Positions 1-5,826 of a stretch of 10,261 bases of DNA are shown here, in pieces. The notes below the pieces were generated by a model. That model was not told where the DNA came from, did no database searches, and saw nothing but the letters and a program-made list of their open reading frames with translations. This stretch comes from Pseudomonadota bacterium. GTDB taxonomy: Bacteria > Pseudomonadota > Gammaproteobacteria > Burkholderiales > Thiobacillaceae. A program made the translations under genes and the position numbers. The DNA lies in the NCBI GenBank assembly GCA_021780975.1, contig JAJXXS010000130.1, positions 1 through 10,261 on the forward strand. Direction: 5' to 3'. How positions within the stretch are numbered: the first letter of the stretch is position 1; every line of letters begins with the position of its first letter.

Positions 1-234
1 GACACCATCAAGATCGACGGCATGTTCATCCGCGACCTGTATGCCGATCCCGACAACCAGGTGTTTGTGCGCGCCATCGTCCAGGTGGCGCGCGGTCTCA
101 AGAAGACCGTGGTCGCCGAATACGTCGAGGAGGCGCGCACGTTGGCGCTGCTGAAGGAGCTGGGTGTGCAGTTGGTGCAGGGCTATCACCTCGACAAGCC
201 GACCGCGGCTCACCCCGCCCTGCAGGGCGGCTGA
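1..234 (+). CDS. EAL-domain protein (c-di-GMP phosphodiesterase type), C-terminal fragment
   Basis: This is the last 77 residues of a protein that begins left of the window. The reading frame is open from base 1 to the TGA at 232-234. Three landmarks of the C-terminal half of an EAL domain are visible: KID (residues 4-6 of the fragment), the AEYVEE segment (39-44) matching the family's AExVE motif, and QGYHLDKP (60-67) matching the closing QGY...P motif. EAL domains hydrolyse cyclic di-GMP to pGpG, or bind it when degenerate. The EAL signature and the DDFG motif lie outside the window, so activity cannot be judged, nor whether GGDEF, PAS or membrane domains precede it. The gene converges on rpsI, 70 bases away. 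Confidence 0.88.
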   Translation, partial: DTIKIDGMFIRDLYADPDNQVFVRAIVQVARGLKKTVVAEYVEEARTLALLKELGVQLVQGYHLDKPTAAHPALQGG

Positions 235-245
235 ATTCAAGGCAG

Positions 246-271
246 AAAAAAGCCCCGCACTTGGGCGGGGC
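246..271 (-). terminator. Intrinsic terminator of the rplM-rpsI operon
   Basis: A perfect 7-bp G+C-rich stem (252-258 pairing with 265-271) encloses a 6-base loop. Read on the minus strand, the hairpin is followed directly by six or more U residues (the A run at 246-251). It lies about 33 bases after the rpsI stop codon. On the plus strand no T run follows the stem, so it is a minus-strand terminator and would stop the EAL gene's transcript only weakly. Confidence 0.88.
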
Positions 272-304
272 CTTCGCTGCGCGAATGTCGCTGTAAGGCA
301 GCGA

Positions 305-697
305 TTAGCGCTTGGAGAACTGCTTGCGGCGACGGGCCTTGTGCAGGCCGACTTTCTTGCGCTCGACCGCGCGGGCATCTCGCGTCACCAGGCCGGCTGC
401 CTTGAGTGCGGGCTTGAGGTTGGCGTCGTAGTCGATCAGCGCACGCGTGATGCCGTGGCGCACCGCCCCGGCCTGGCCAGTTTCACCCCCGCCGGACACA
501 TTGACCATGATGTCGAAGCGGCCGGTCATTTCCGTGACCACGAGGGGCTGACGTGCCACCATGCGGCCGGTCTCGCGGGAGAAATATTCGTCTATGGGCT
601 TGCCGTTGACGACGATGGCGCCGGATCCGGATTTGATGAAAACACGCGCCACCGATTCCTTGCGCCGACCGGTGCCGTAATTGTAATTGCCGATCAT
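305..697 (-). CDS. rpsI: 30S ribosomal protein uS9 (S9)
   Basis: A full-length 130-residue S9. The N-terminal block GTGRRKESVARV (residues 8-19), the central segment with GGGETGQAGAVRHGI, and the basic C-terminal tail ending in KARRRKQFSKR are all characteristic. In the ribosome this tail reaches the P site, where its final residues contact the tRNA anticodon stem-loop. The start codon comes 3 bases after the rplM stop, so it is the second gene of a two-gene operon and is probably translationally coupled to rplM. A strong terminator follows it. Nothing is unusual in length or composition. Confidence 0.98.
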   Translation of the reverse strand: MIGNYNYGTGRRKESVARVFIKSGSGAIVVNGKPIDEYFSRETGRMVARQPLVVTEMTGRFDIMVNVSGGGETGQAGAVRHGITRALIDYDANLKPALKAAGLVTRDARAVERKKVGLHKARRRKQFSKR

Positions 698-700
698 GGT

Positions 701-1135
701 TTAAGCCTTGAGTTCGAGAGTTTGCGGTTGCTGGGCGGTGTGCGGATGCTCGGCCCCGGCGTACACCTTCATTTTCTTGATCATGGCATAGCCCAGAGGG
801 CCTTTGGGCAGCATGCCCTTGACGGCCTTTTCCAGGGCGCGGCCCGGGAAACGTTCCTGCATCTTGCCGAAGGTGGTTTCGTAGATGCCGCCGGGATAGC
901 CGGAGTGCCGATAATATTTCTTGTCCAGAACCTTGTTGCCGGTAACGCGAATCTTCTCCGCGTTCACCACCACGATGTAATCCCCGGTGTCGACGTGGGG
1001 GGTGTATTCGGGCTTGTGCTTGCCACGCAGGCGTCGCGCGATTTCGGCAGCCAGGCGGCCCAGCACAAGATTGCTGGCATCCACCACGAACCAGTCGCGC
1101 TTGACCTCGTGGGGTTTGGCGGAAAAGGTTTTCAT
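701..1135 (-). CDS. rplM: 50S ribosomal protein uL13 (L13)
   Basis: A full-length 144-residue L13, an early-assembling 23S rRNA-binding protein of the large subunit. Family blocks in order are VDASNLVLGRLA near residues 18-29, HVDTGDYIVVVNA near 47-59, the YRHSGYPGG block, and the C-terminal MLPKGPLGYAMIKKMKVYAGAEHPHTAQQP region, which is nearly invariant in bacteria. The start is supported by a GAGG Shine-Dalgarno at 1142-1145, 6 bases before the ATG. It is the promoter-proximal gene of rplM-rpsI, and a good sigma-70 promoter lies just upstream. Confidence 0.98.
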   Translation of the reverse strand: MKTFSAKPHEVKRDWFVVDASNLVLGRLAAEIARRLRGKHKPEYTPHVDTGDYIVVVNAEKIRVTGNKVLDKKYYRHSGYPGGIYETTFGKMQERFPGRALEKAVKGMLPKGPLGYAMIKKMKVYAGAEHPHTAQQPQTLELKA

Positions 1136-1171
1136 GTCCAGCCTCGGGTCGGATAACTTGGAAAACCGCGA

Positions 1172-1201
1172 ATTCTATGCGGCTTGCCGGTCCCGTGTCA
1201 A
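1172..1201 (-). promoter_or_regulatory. Sigma-70 promoter of rplM-rpsI
   Basis: On the minus strand a perfect -35 TTGACA (1196-1201) is separated by 18 bp from TAGAAT (1172-1177), which matches five of six -10 consensus bases. A transcript would start near 1165 and give a leader of about 30 bases that contains the rplM ribosome binding site. The strength suits a ribosomal operon. The -35 box lies within the spacer of the divergent promoter proposed for the DUF218 gene. Confidence 0.68.
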
Positions 1202-1212
1202 ACCGCCACAAT
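1184..1212 (+). promoter_or_regulatory. Candidate promoter of the ElyC-like gene, possibly leaderless
   Basis: TTGCCG (1184-1189) and CACAAT (1207-1212) are exactly 17 bp apart and resemble sigma-70 -35 and -10 boxes (four and five of six consensus bases). The -10 ends 7 bases before the ATG at 1220, so transcription would begin at or beside that start codon. This agrees with the lack of a Shine-Dalgarno sequence. The elements interleave with the divergent rplM promoter. Confidence 0.42.
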
Positions 1213-1219
1213 GCCGGCC

Positions 1220-1978
1220 ATGCTCGGCTTTACTCTCGGCAATGTCCTGGCTGCCTTTCTCCTCCCCCCCGGGGTCTTTGTTGCCTTGCTGGCTGTCCTG
1301 GCCTGGCGCTGTCCGCGCTGCCGCATGGGCCTGAGCGCCATTCTCGCTGCTCTCTACTTGTTGTCGACTCCGTTTGTCGGGGGGCGTCTGCTTGCCAGCC
1401 TGCAGGTGGCTGCGCCGCTGGACTTGCAACATCCTCCCGCGGCGGATGCCATTGTCGTGCTGGGTGCCGGCCGCCGTCTGGATGCCCCCGAGTATGGCGG
1501 CGACACCGTCAACAATCTCACGCTCGAACGCCTGCGCTACGCCGCGCGCCTGGAAGCGGCCACTCACCTCCCGATTTTGGTCACCGGCGGCGTGCCGGGC
1601 GGCGGCCAGGAGCCGGAGGGGCGGCTCATGGCGCAGGTGCTCACGCGGGAATATCATGTGCCGGTGCGCTGGCAGGAGGACCGCGCCCTCACCACCTGGG
1701 ACAATGCGCGCAATTCCGCCCCCATTCTTCATGCAGCCGGGGTGCGGCGTATTTTCCTTGTCACTCATGCGTGGCATATGCGCCGCGCCCTCCCGCTTTT
1801 CGAGCAGGCTGGGTTCGTCGTGATCCCCGCCGGCACCGGGTTCGCCCGCACCGACTTTGATTCGGTCATGGACGCGCTGCCAAGCGCGCGCGGGCTGCGC
1901 GACAGCTATTTCGGCTTGCACGAGTGGCTGGGCATCCTGTGGTATAAGGTCAGGGGAATTTTTCAGGCAACGCCATGA
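1220..1978 (+). CDS. ElyC/YdcF-like DUF218 membrane protein
   Basis: A 252-residue protein with two N-terminal hydrophobic segments (about residues 8-29 and 36-54) followed by a DUF218 domain. Visible domain motifs are AIVVLGAG (77-84), VTGG (121-124), LTTWDNA (157-163) and VTHAWHMRRA (181-190). The two-helix plus DUF218 layout and the N-terminal MLGFTLGNVL...LLPP pattern resemble E. coli ElyC, which is needed for peptidoglycan and lipid-carrier homeostasis. I infer an envelope role; orthology is not proven. In-frame starts also exist at 1211 (ATG) and 1184 (TTG). I chose 1220 because the product then begins directly before the first membrane helix and because a -10-like hexamer sits 7 bases upstream; the TTG at 1184 is more likely a -35 box. 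Its stop overlaps the start of the OsmC gene. Confidence 0.85.
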   Translation: MLGFTLGNVLAAFLLPPGVFVALLAVLAWRCPRCRMGLSAILAALYLLSTPFVGGRLLASLQVAAPLDLQHPPAADAIVVLGAGRRLDAPEYGGDTVNNLTLERLRYAARLEAATHLPILVTGGVPGGGQEPEGRLMAQVLTREYHVPVRWQEDRALTTWDNARNSAPILHAAGVRRIFLVTHAWHMRRALPLFEQAGFVVIPAGTGFARTDFDSVMDALPSARGLRDSYFGLHEWLGILWYKVRGIFQATP

Positions 1979-2391
1979 AAGCGCGCATCAAGCTCATCGA
2001 GGGGGTATGTTTCGCCGGCGAGACAGGCAGCGGCCACGCCGTCGTGATGGATGGGCCGCCTGATTCCGGGGGGCGCAACCTGGGTCCGCGCCCCATGGAG
2101 ATGCTGCTGCTCGGCCTGGGGGGATGCACTTCCTTCGACGTCGTGCACATCCTGCGCAAAGGCCGCCAGGACATTCGCGACTGCGTTGCCGAAGTCGAGG
2201 CCGAACGCGCGGCAAGCGATCCCAAGGTGTTCACGCGCATCCACGTGCATTTCATCGTGAGCGGCAAGAGCCTGGATCCCAAGCGGGTGGAGCAGGCCAT
2301 ACGTCTGTCGGCGGAGAAATATTGCTCGGCCTCGATCATGCTGGCAAAAGTCGCGCAGATTTCGCACGATTTCGAACTCCGCGAGGCCTGA
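1975..2391 (+). CDS. OsmC-family protein (YhfA-like)
   Basis: A complete 138-residue OsmC-fold protein. The two conserved cysteines are present: C51 in LLLGLGGCTSFDV and C117 in EKYCSAS. In characterised OsmC/Ohr proteins this pair reduces organic hydroperoxides. The short length and the RPMEMLLLGLGGCT block fit the YhfA-like branch of the family, whose substrate is not settled, so the peroxidase role is inferred. Its ATG overlaps the stop codon of the DUF218 gene (ATGA, 1975-1978) and only a weak Shine-Dalgarno is present, which points to translational coupling and a shared transcript. The downstream lipoprotein gene is 124 bases away and probably has its own signals. Confidence 0.9.
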   Translation: MKARIKLIEGVCFAGETGSGHAVVMDGPPDSGGRNLGPRPMEMLLLGLGGCTSFDVVHILRKGRQDIRDCVAEVEAERAASDPKVFTRIHVHFIVSGKSLDPKRVEQAIRLSAEKYCSASIMLAKVAQISHDFELREA

Positions 2392-2473
2392 GATGGCGTC
2401 TGTGCGGGGTCTTTCAGGGTGCGCGAACACCTTATGGCGGAAGCAGGTTTTTAACGCTATCGTTAGCGCACGC

Positions 2474-2493
2474 GGCGCCCGTGCCCGGGTGCC
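2474..2493 (+). other. Stem-loop in the leader of the SlyB-like gene
   Basis: Bases 2474-2481 pair with 2486-2493 to form an 8-bp stem (seven Watson-Crick pairs and one G-U) with a 4-base loop. It ends 7 bases before the AAGGAG ribosome binding site. A weaker dyad at 2452-2468 can fold in two alternative 5-bp ways. These may influence translation or mRNA stability, but no matching riboswitch or known leader family is recognised. Confidence 0.35.
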
Positions 2494-2500
2494 TGGTTCC

Positions 2501-2506
2501 AAGGAG
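2501..2506 (+). promoter_or_regulatory. Ribosome binding site that decides the lipoprotein start
   Basis: AAGGAG is a perfect Shine-Dalgarno. In-frame ATGs follow at 2510 (3 bases away) and 2516 (9 bases away). The second has workable spacing and gives a normal MKRAM signal peptide, so 2516 is preferred. Confidence 0.8.
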
Positions 2507-2515
2507 ACTATGCGG

Positions 2516-2980
2516 ATGAAACGAGCAATGACATTGATCTTCGCTGGCATGATGGTGGCTGGACTGGGTGGTTGCGCCAGCGGCCTGGGCGCGGGGGATT
2601 ATTCGCGCAGTCAGGCCAGGCAGGCCATGGAAGTGCAGGATGGGGTGGTGGTGTCAGTGAGCGATGTGCAGATCGAGGGCACCAACACCGGGATAGGCAC
2701 CATCGGCGGAGCGGTGGTCGGCGGCGTGGCCGGCAGCGAGATCGGTGGCGGCAAGGGCAGCATCATCGGCGGCGCGCTCGGCGCCGTTCTCGGCGGTGTG
2801 GGAGGCCATGCGGTCGAGCAGAACGTCACCAAGCAAATGGGCTGGCAGATCACCGTGCGCCTGAACCGGGGCGGCAAGATTGCGGTGACCCAGGCGGCCA
2901 AAGGCCAGCCTTTCTACCCCGGCGAGCGGGTGCAGGTCCTGTCCGGCGGCGGGGCGACCCGCGTCGAACATATCAACTAG
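2516..2980 (+). CDS. Glycine-zipper outer-membrane lipoprotein, SlyB/Pcp-like
   Basis: A 154-residue lipoprotein precursor. It has a basic start (MKR), a hydrophobic stretch and a lipobox LGGC, with the lipidated cysteine at residue 20. The next residue is alanine, so the Lol system should send it to the outer membrane. Residues 58-98 are rich in glycine with GxxxG-type spacing, the glycine-zipper 2TM pattern. The flanking parts, GDYSRSQARQAMEVQDG before and the C-terminal QITVRLNRGGKIAV...GERVQVL after, match the SlyB/Pcp family. SlyB helps stabilise the outer membrane in enterobacteria; a like role here is inferred. An upstream in-frame extension to 2393 has no signal peptide and is rejected. 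No clear terminator follows. Confidence 0.9.
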   Translation: MKRAMTLIFAGMMVAGLGGCASGLGAGDYSRSQARQAMEVQDGVVVSVSDVQIEGTNTGIGTIGGAVVGGVAGSEIGGGKGSIIGGALGAVLGGVGGHAVEQNVTKQMGWQITVRLNRGGKIAVTQAAKGQPFYPGERVQVLSGGGATRVEHIN

Positions 2981-3122
2981 GCATCCCGCCGCGCCCTGGA
3001 ATCCGCGGACGTAAGTTTCCCCTCGGCGCGGAAACGCCCAGGCAGATATTCTGCTTGCGGCATCGGGTTTGGCGCCGCTGCCAAAGCACGGCAATGACGG
3101 CTCGGGGAAAAAGCCCGCAGCG
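2981..3122. other. Non-coding gap before the olsBA regulatory region
   Basis: This is the left part of the 228-base gap between the lipoprotein and olsB genes. It holds a small 5-bp hairpin with a 3-base loop (3042-3046 with 3050-3054) but no U run, and no convincing terminator, RNA gene or small ORF. The right part (3123-3208) contains the candidate Pho box and the olsB leader. Confidence 0.5.
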
Positions 3123-3178
3123 GTGTCACAGGTTTTTCATTCCATTGTCATGGTGGCGTCAGCGACCACGACAAGAAT
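3123..3178 (+). promoter_or_regulatory. Candidate Pho box and -10 element of olsBA
   Basis: Four heptamers begin every 11 bp: GTGTCAC (3123), TTTTCAT (3134), TTGTCAT (3145) and GCGTCAG (3156). All have TCA in the same register and three have GTCA. The PhoB consensus is CTGTCAT repeated with 4-bp linkers, an 11-bp period, so spacing and core both fit. Ten bases after the last unit comes AAGAAT (3173-3178), a four-of-six match to the -10 box, which is the usual arrangement in PhoB-activated promoters that lack a true -35. Transcription would start near 3185, leaving a short leader with the olsB Shine-Dalgarno. The first and last units are poorer matches, so this is a prediction. Confidence 0.5.
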
Positions 3179-3208
3179 CAGCGGGACGAAAAACTTTGGA
3201 GACCCGTC

Positions 3209-3955
3209 ATGCTGCAAACCGCATTGCGTCAGGAAAGCCCTGCCTCGCGTTATGTCATCACCCTCGCGCGGCACCAGGACGAGGTGCGCGAAGCACAGCA
3301 ACTGCGCTACCGGGTGTTCGCCGAGGAAATGGGCGCCCGCCTGGGGGATGCCCGCAATGCTCTCGACGAGGATCTGTTTGACGCTTTTTGCGAGCATCTC
3401 CTGGTGCGCGAGCGGGCGACCGGTGAGGTGGTGGGCACGTATCGCATCCTCTCCCCGGAAGCGGCCCGGCGTGCCGGAAGCTATTACTCGGAGCAGGAGT
3501 TCGATCTCACCCGCCTGCACTTCCTGCGCCCGGTGATGGCCGAACTGGGGCGCTCCTGCGTTCATCGGGAGCATCGCAGCGGGGCGGTCATAGGGCTGCT
3601 CTGGCTCGGCTTGACGCAGTACCTGCGGCAGCATGGGCATCGCTATGTCATCGGCTGCGCCAGCATCGGCATGGCGGATGGCGGGCATGTCGCGGCGAGC
3701 GTCTATCGCCACCTGGCGCAGGTGCATGCGGGTCCCGTGGAATGGCGCGTCACACCCCGCAACCCCTTGCCGGTGGACGCGTTGGACAACGGCGCCAGGC
3801 CGCTGGTGCCCCCGCTCATCAAAGGTTACGTTCGCCTGGGGGCCTACGTTTGCGGCGAGCCGGCGTGGGACCCTGACTTCAATACCGCCGATCTCTTCCT
3901 GCTGCTGCCCATGCGGGAGCTCAATGCGGCTTATGCGCGGCGCTTGACGCGCTGA
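3209..3955 (+). CDS. olsB: L-ornithine N-alpha-acyltransferase
   Basis: A 248-residue GNAT-fold enzyme of the OlsB/hemolysin-like group. OlsB transfers a 3-hydroxyacyl chain from acyl-ACP to the alpha-amino group of ornithine, making lyso-ornithine lipid at the cytoplasmic face of the inner membrane. Visible family blocks are LRYRVFAEEMGA (32-43), GTYRIL (76-81), ELGRSCVHREHR (112-123) and the C-terminal PPLIKGYVRLGA (201-212) followed by DFNTAD (223-228). The start is supported by GGAG at 3198-3201, 7 bases before the ATG. An olsA-type acyltransferase follows 35 bases later, which strengthens the assignment. Some hemolysin-annotated homologues have other acyl acceptors, so substrate identity rests on family and context. 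Confidence 0.87.
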   Translation: MLQTALRQESPASRYVITLARHQDEVREAQQLRYRVFAEEMGARLGDARNALDEDLFDAFCEHLLVRERATGEVVGTYRILSPEAARRAGSYYSEQEFDLTRLHFLRPVMAELGRSCVHREHRSGAVIGLLWLGLTQYLRQHGHRYVIGCASIGMADGGHVAASVYRHLAQVHAGPVEWRVTPRNPLPVDALDNGARPLVPPLIKGYVRLGAYVCGEPAWDPDFNTADLFLLLPMRELNAAYARRLTR

Positions 3956-3976
3956 TTCGCAACACCGCCGGCGCGC

Positions 3977-3982
3977 TACAAT
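3977..3982 (+). promoter_or_regulatory. -10-like hexamer just before olsA
   Basis: TACAAT (five of six consensus) ends 8 bases before the olsA ATG, where no Shine-Dalgarno is present. Transcription from it would begin at or next to the start codon. No good -35 is seen 16-18 bp upstream. It may be an internal promoter giving a leaderless olsA message, in addition to readthrough from olsB. Confidence 0.3.
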
Positions 3983-3990
3983 CCGGCGCT

Positions 3991-4794
3991 ATGGCTTGGA
4001 CCGTCCGTCTTCCCCTGCGCCTGTGGCGTATCGGGCGCCTGTTGGTGCACCTGCTGTGGGGGGTGATCCTGACGCTGCGTTATGCTGGCGCGCCGGCGCC
4101 GCGCTGGGCTGCCGTGATCTGCCGCTGGTCGGCCGGGCTTCTAAGTTGTCTCGGCGTGGCATTGCGCGCTGATCCGCCCCCTGCCATTTCTACCGGATGC
4201 CTGCTGGTGTCCAATCATGTGTCCTGGCTGGACATCTATGTAATCCTGGCGACCCGCCGTGTGCGCTTCGTGTCCAAGGCCGAAGTCCGTGCCTGGCCCC
4301 TGGTGGGGTGGTTCGCCGCGCGCACCGGCACCCTGTTTCTGGAGCGCGAAAAAAAATCCGCCGCCTTGCGCATAGGTCAGGAGATTGGCAACCATCTCGC
4401 AGCCGGCGACTGGGTCGCGGTGTTTCCCGAGGGCACGACCACCGACGGCCGGGGCATGTTGCCCTTTCGGGCTTTTCTGCTGCAGGCGGTCTTGGACCGG
4501 GACGCTGTGGTGCTGCCAGCAGCCATCCGCTATCGAGATCGATCGGGAGGGTATACCGACGCGGCGGCCTATTTTGGCGACATGAGCCTGGGACAAAGCC
4601 TGTGGCGCATCTGCGGGGCGCGTGGCCTGAGCGCGCAGCTAAATTTCGCCAGTCCGCTGTCCCCCAAGGGCGCGAGCCGGCGCACTCTGGCCGTGCAGGC
4701 GGAGACTGCGGTGCGGGATCTCGCGGGGTTCCCCGTAACGGAACGCGATCAGGCTTCTTCGCTTGCGGCCGCGTTGACGAAGGAGTCTGCGTAG
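3991..4794 (+). CDS. olsA: Lyso-ornithine lipid O-acyltransferase / PlsC-family acyltransferase
   Basis: A 267-residue membrane acyltransferase of the PlsC (LPLAT) family. Catalytic motif I HX4D is present as H76-D81 in SNHVSWLDIY, motif II as FLERE (116-120) and motif III as FPEGT (145-149). One or two hydrophobic segments lie in the first 60 residues. Directly after olsB, the best reading is OlsA, which acylates the 3-hydroxyl of lyso-ornithine lipid to complete ornithine lipid. Many OlsA proteins also act on lysophosphatidic acid, so a PlsC role is possible too. The final 46 bases overlap the 3' end of the convergent reductase gene. No Shine-Dalgarno precedes the ATG. Confidence 0.82.
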   Translation: MAWTVRLPLRLWRIGRLLVHLLWGVILTLRYAGAPAPRWAAVICRWSAGLLSCLGVALRADPPPAISTGCLLVSNHVSWLDIYVILATRRVRFVSKAEVRAWPLVGWFAARTGTLFLEREKKSAALRIGQEIGNHLAAGDWVAVFPEGTTTDGRGMLPFRAFLLQAVLDRDAVVLPAAIRYRDRSGGYTDAAAYFGDMSLGQSLWRICGARGLSAQLNFASPLSPKGASRRTLAVQAETAVRDLAGFPVTERDQASSLAAALTKESA

Positions 4795-5777
4795 AATTCG
4801 TCTTCCGGCAGGCCGCGCGAGCCGGTGAAGCCTTGCCGTGCCGCGTCCACCAGTGCGGGGGCGCCACAGGCGTACACCTGGTAGCCCGACAAGTCCTTGA
4901 AATCCGCCAGCACGGCTTCGTGCACGTAGCCGGTGCGGCCGAGCCACGCGTCCTCTGGGCGCGGTTCCGACAATACGGGGATGAAGTTGAAGTGGGGGTG
5001 CTCCTGTTGCCAGGTGGCAACCAGGTCTCCCATGTACAGATCCTTGCGGCTGCGCACGCCCCAGTAGAGCACCATGGGGCGCGGAGTGCCGCTGGCGAAG
5101 GCATGCAGAAGCATGGCCTTGATGGGGGCGAAGCCGGTGCCCCCGGCAATGAAGATCATGGGCTTGTCGGATTCTTCGCGGATGAAGAAGCTTCCCAGGG
5201 GGCCCTCCAGCCGCAGGATGTCTTTCTCCTTCATTTCCGCGAAGACACGATCGCTGAAATGCCCGCCCGGCAGATGGCGTATGTGCAGTTCCAGTAAGCC
5301 GTCGTCGTGGGGCGGGTTGGCGATCGAGTAGCTGCGTCGCCGGCCGTCCTTGAGGAGAAAATCGATATATTGGCCGGCAAGGAACTGCAGACGCTCGTTG
5401 GCGGGGAGCTTGATCTGCAGCACCATGACGTCGTCGGCGCGCCGCTCCATTTTCTGCACGCGGCAGGGCAGGGTGCGGATGTGGATATCCTTGGCCGCGC
5501 CGATTTCACGCACTTCCAGCACCAAGTCGGTCATCGGTTTGGCGCGACAGAAGAGCGCCTTGCCCTGGGCCCTTTCCTCGTCCTTGAGGGCGTTGGCCTG
5601 GTAATGGCCATAATCCACCTCGCCTTTCAGGAGCTTGCCCTTGCAGGATCCGCAAGCACCATTGCGGCATCCGTAGGGCAGGGCGAAACCCTCGCGCAGG
5701 GCTGCGTTCAGGATGGTCTCGCCGTCCTCCACGGTAAAAACATGACCGCTGGGTTCGAGGGTGATTTGATGGGGCAT
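4749..5777 (-). CDS. 2Fe-2S ferredoxin / FAD / NAD(P)H reductase, CDP-6-deoxyglucoseen reductase-like
   Basis: A 342-residue electron-transfer flavoprotein. An N-terminal plant-type ferredoxin domain binds a 2Fe-2S cluster through C37, C42, C45 (CRNGACGSC) and C77 (LFCRAKP). A ferredoxin-reductase FAD domain follows, with the RRRSYSIANPP motif (RxYS), then a NAD(P)-binding domain with FIAGGTGFAPIKAML and a C-terminal YACGAPALVDAA segment. This order is that of AscD-like reductases and of oxygenase reductase components such as MmoC. No oxygenase or deoxysugar dehydratase lies nearby, so the electron acceptor is unknown. The start was set at 5777 (MPHQITLEPSG) rather than 5795, because the family begins just before the first beta strand. 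The Shine-Dalgarno is poor. The gene is divergent from the SDR gene, 49 bases away. Confidence 0.88.
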   Translation of the reverse strand: MPHQITLEPSGHVFTVEDGETILNAALREGFALPYGCRNGACGSCKGKLLKGEVDYGHYQANALKDEERAQGKALFCRAKPMTDLVLEVREIGAAKDIHIRTLPCRVQKMERRADDVMVLQIKLPANERLQFLAGQYIDFLLKDGRRRSYSIANPPHDDGLLELHIRHLPGGHFSDRVFAEMKEKDILRLEGPLGSFFIREESDKPMIFIAGGTGFAPIKAMLLHAFASGTPRPMVLYWGVRSRKDLYMGDLVATWQQEHPHFNFIPVLSEPRPEDAWLGRTGYVHEAVLADFKDLSGYQVYACGAPALVDAARQGFTGSRGLPEDEFYADSFVNAAASEEA

Positions 5778-5826
5778 AATGGTTTCTGCAAACAAGGGGC
5801 GCTTTCAGCGGCGCGCCAAAATAACG

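Noticed and set aside
164..1156. Plus-strand open frame of 330 codons antisense to rpsI and rplM
   Set aside because: It mirrors two certain ribosomal protein genes, has no family resemblance or ribosome binding site, and exists only because high G+C makes stop codons rare.
483..1211. Minus-strand open frame of 242 codons across the rplM-rpsI junction
   Set aside because: It is out of frame with both ribosomal genes, which are complete and correctly spaced.
1184..1219. TTG start at 1184 for the DUF218 gene
   Set aside because: There is no Shine-Dalgarno, the extra residues are not family-like, and the TTG fits better as part of a -35 box.
2989..3031. CCGCGCC/GGCGCGG inverted repeat as a terminator of the lipoprotein gene
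   Set aside because: The arms are separated by 29 bases and no U run follows; chance pairing is likely in this base composition.
2572..3381. Plus-strand open frame of 269 codons across the lipoprotein-olsB gap
   Set aside because: It is a frame-shifted shadow of the lipoprotein gene that runs through the gap into olsB, with arginine-rich unstructured translation.
5775..5780. CATAAT as a -10 box for the SDR gene
   Set aside because: No acceptable -35 lies 16-18 bp upstream, and the hexamer overlaps the start codon of the divergent reductase.
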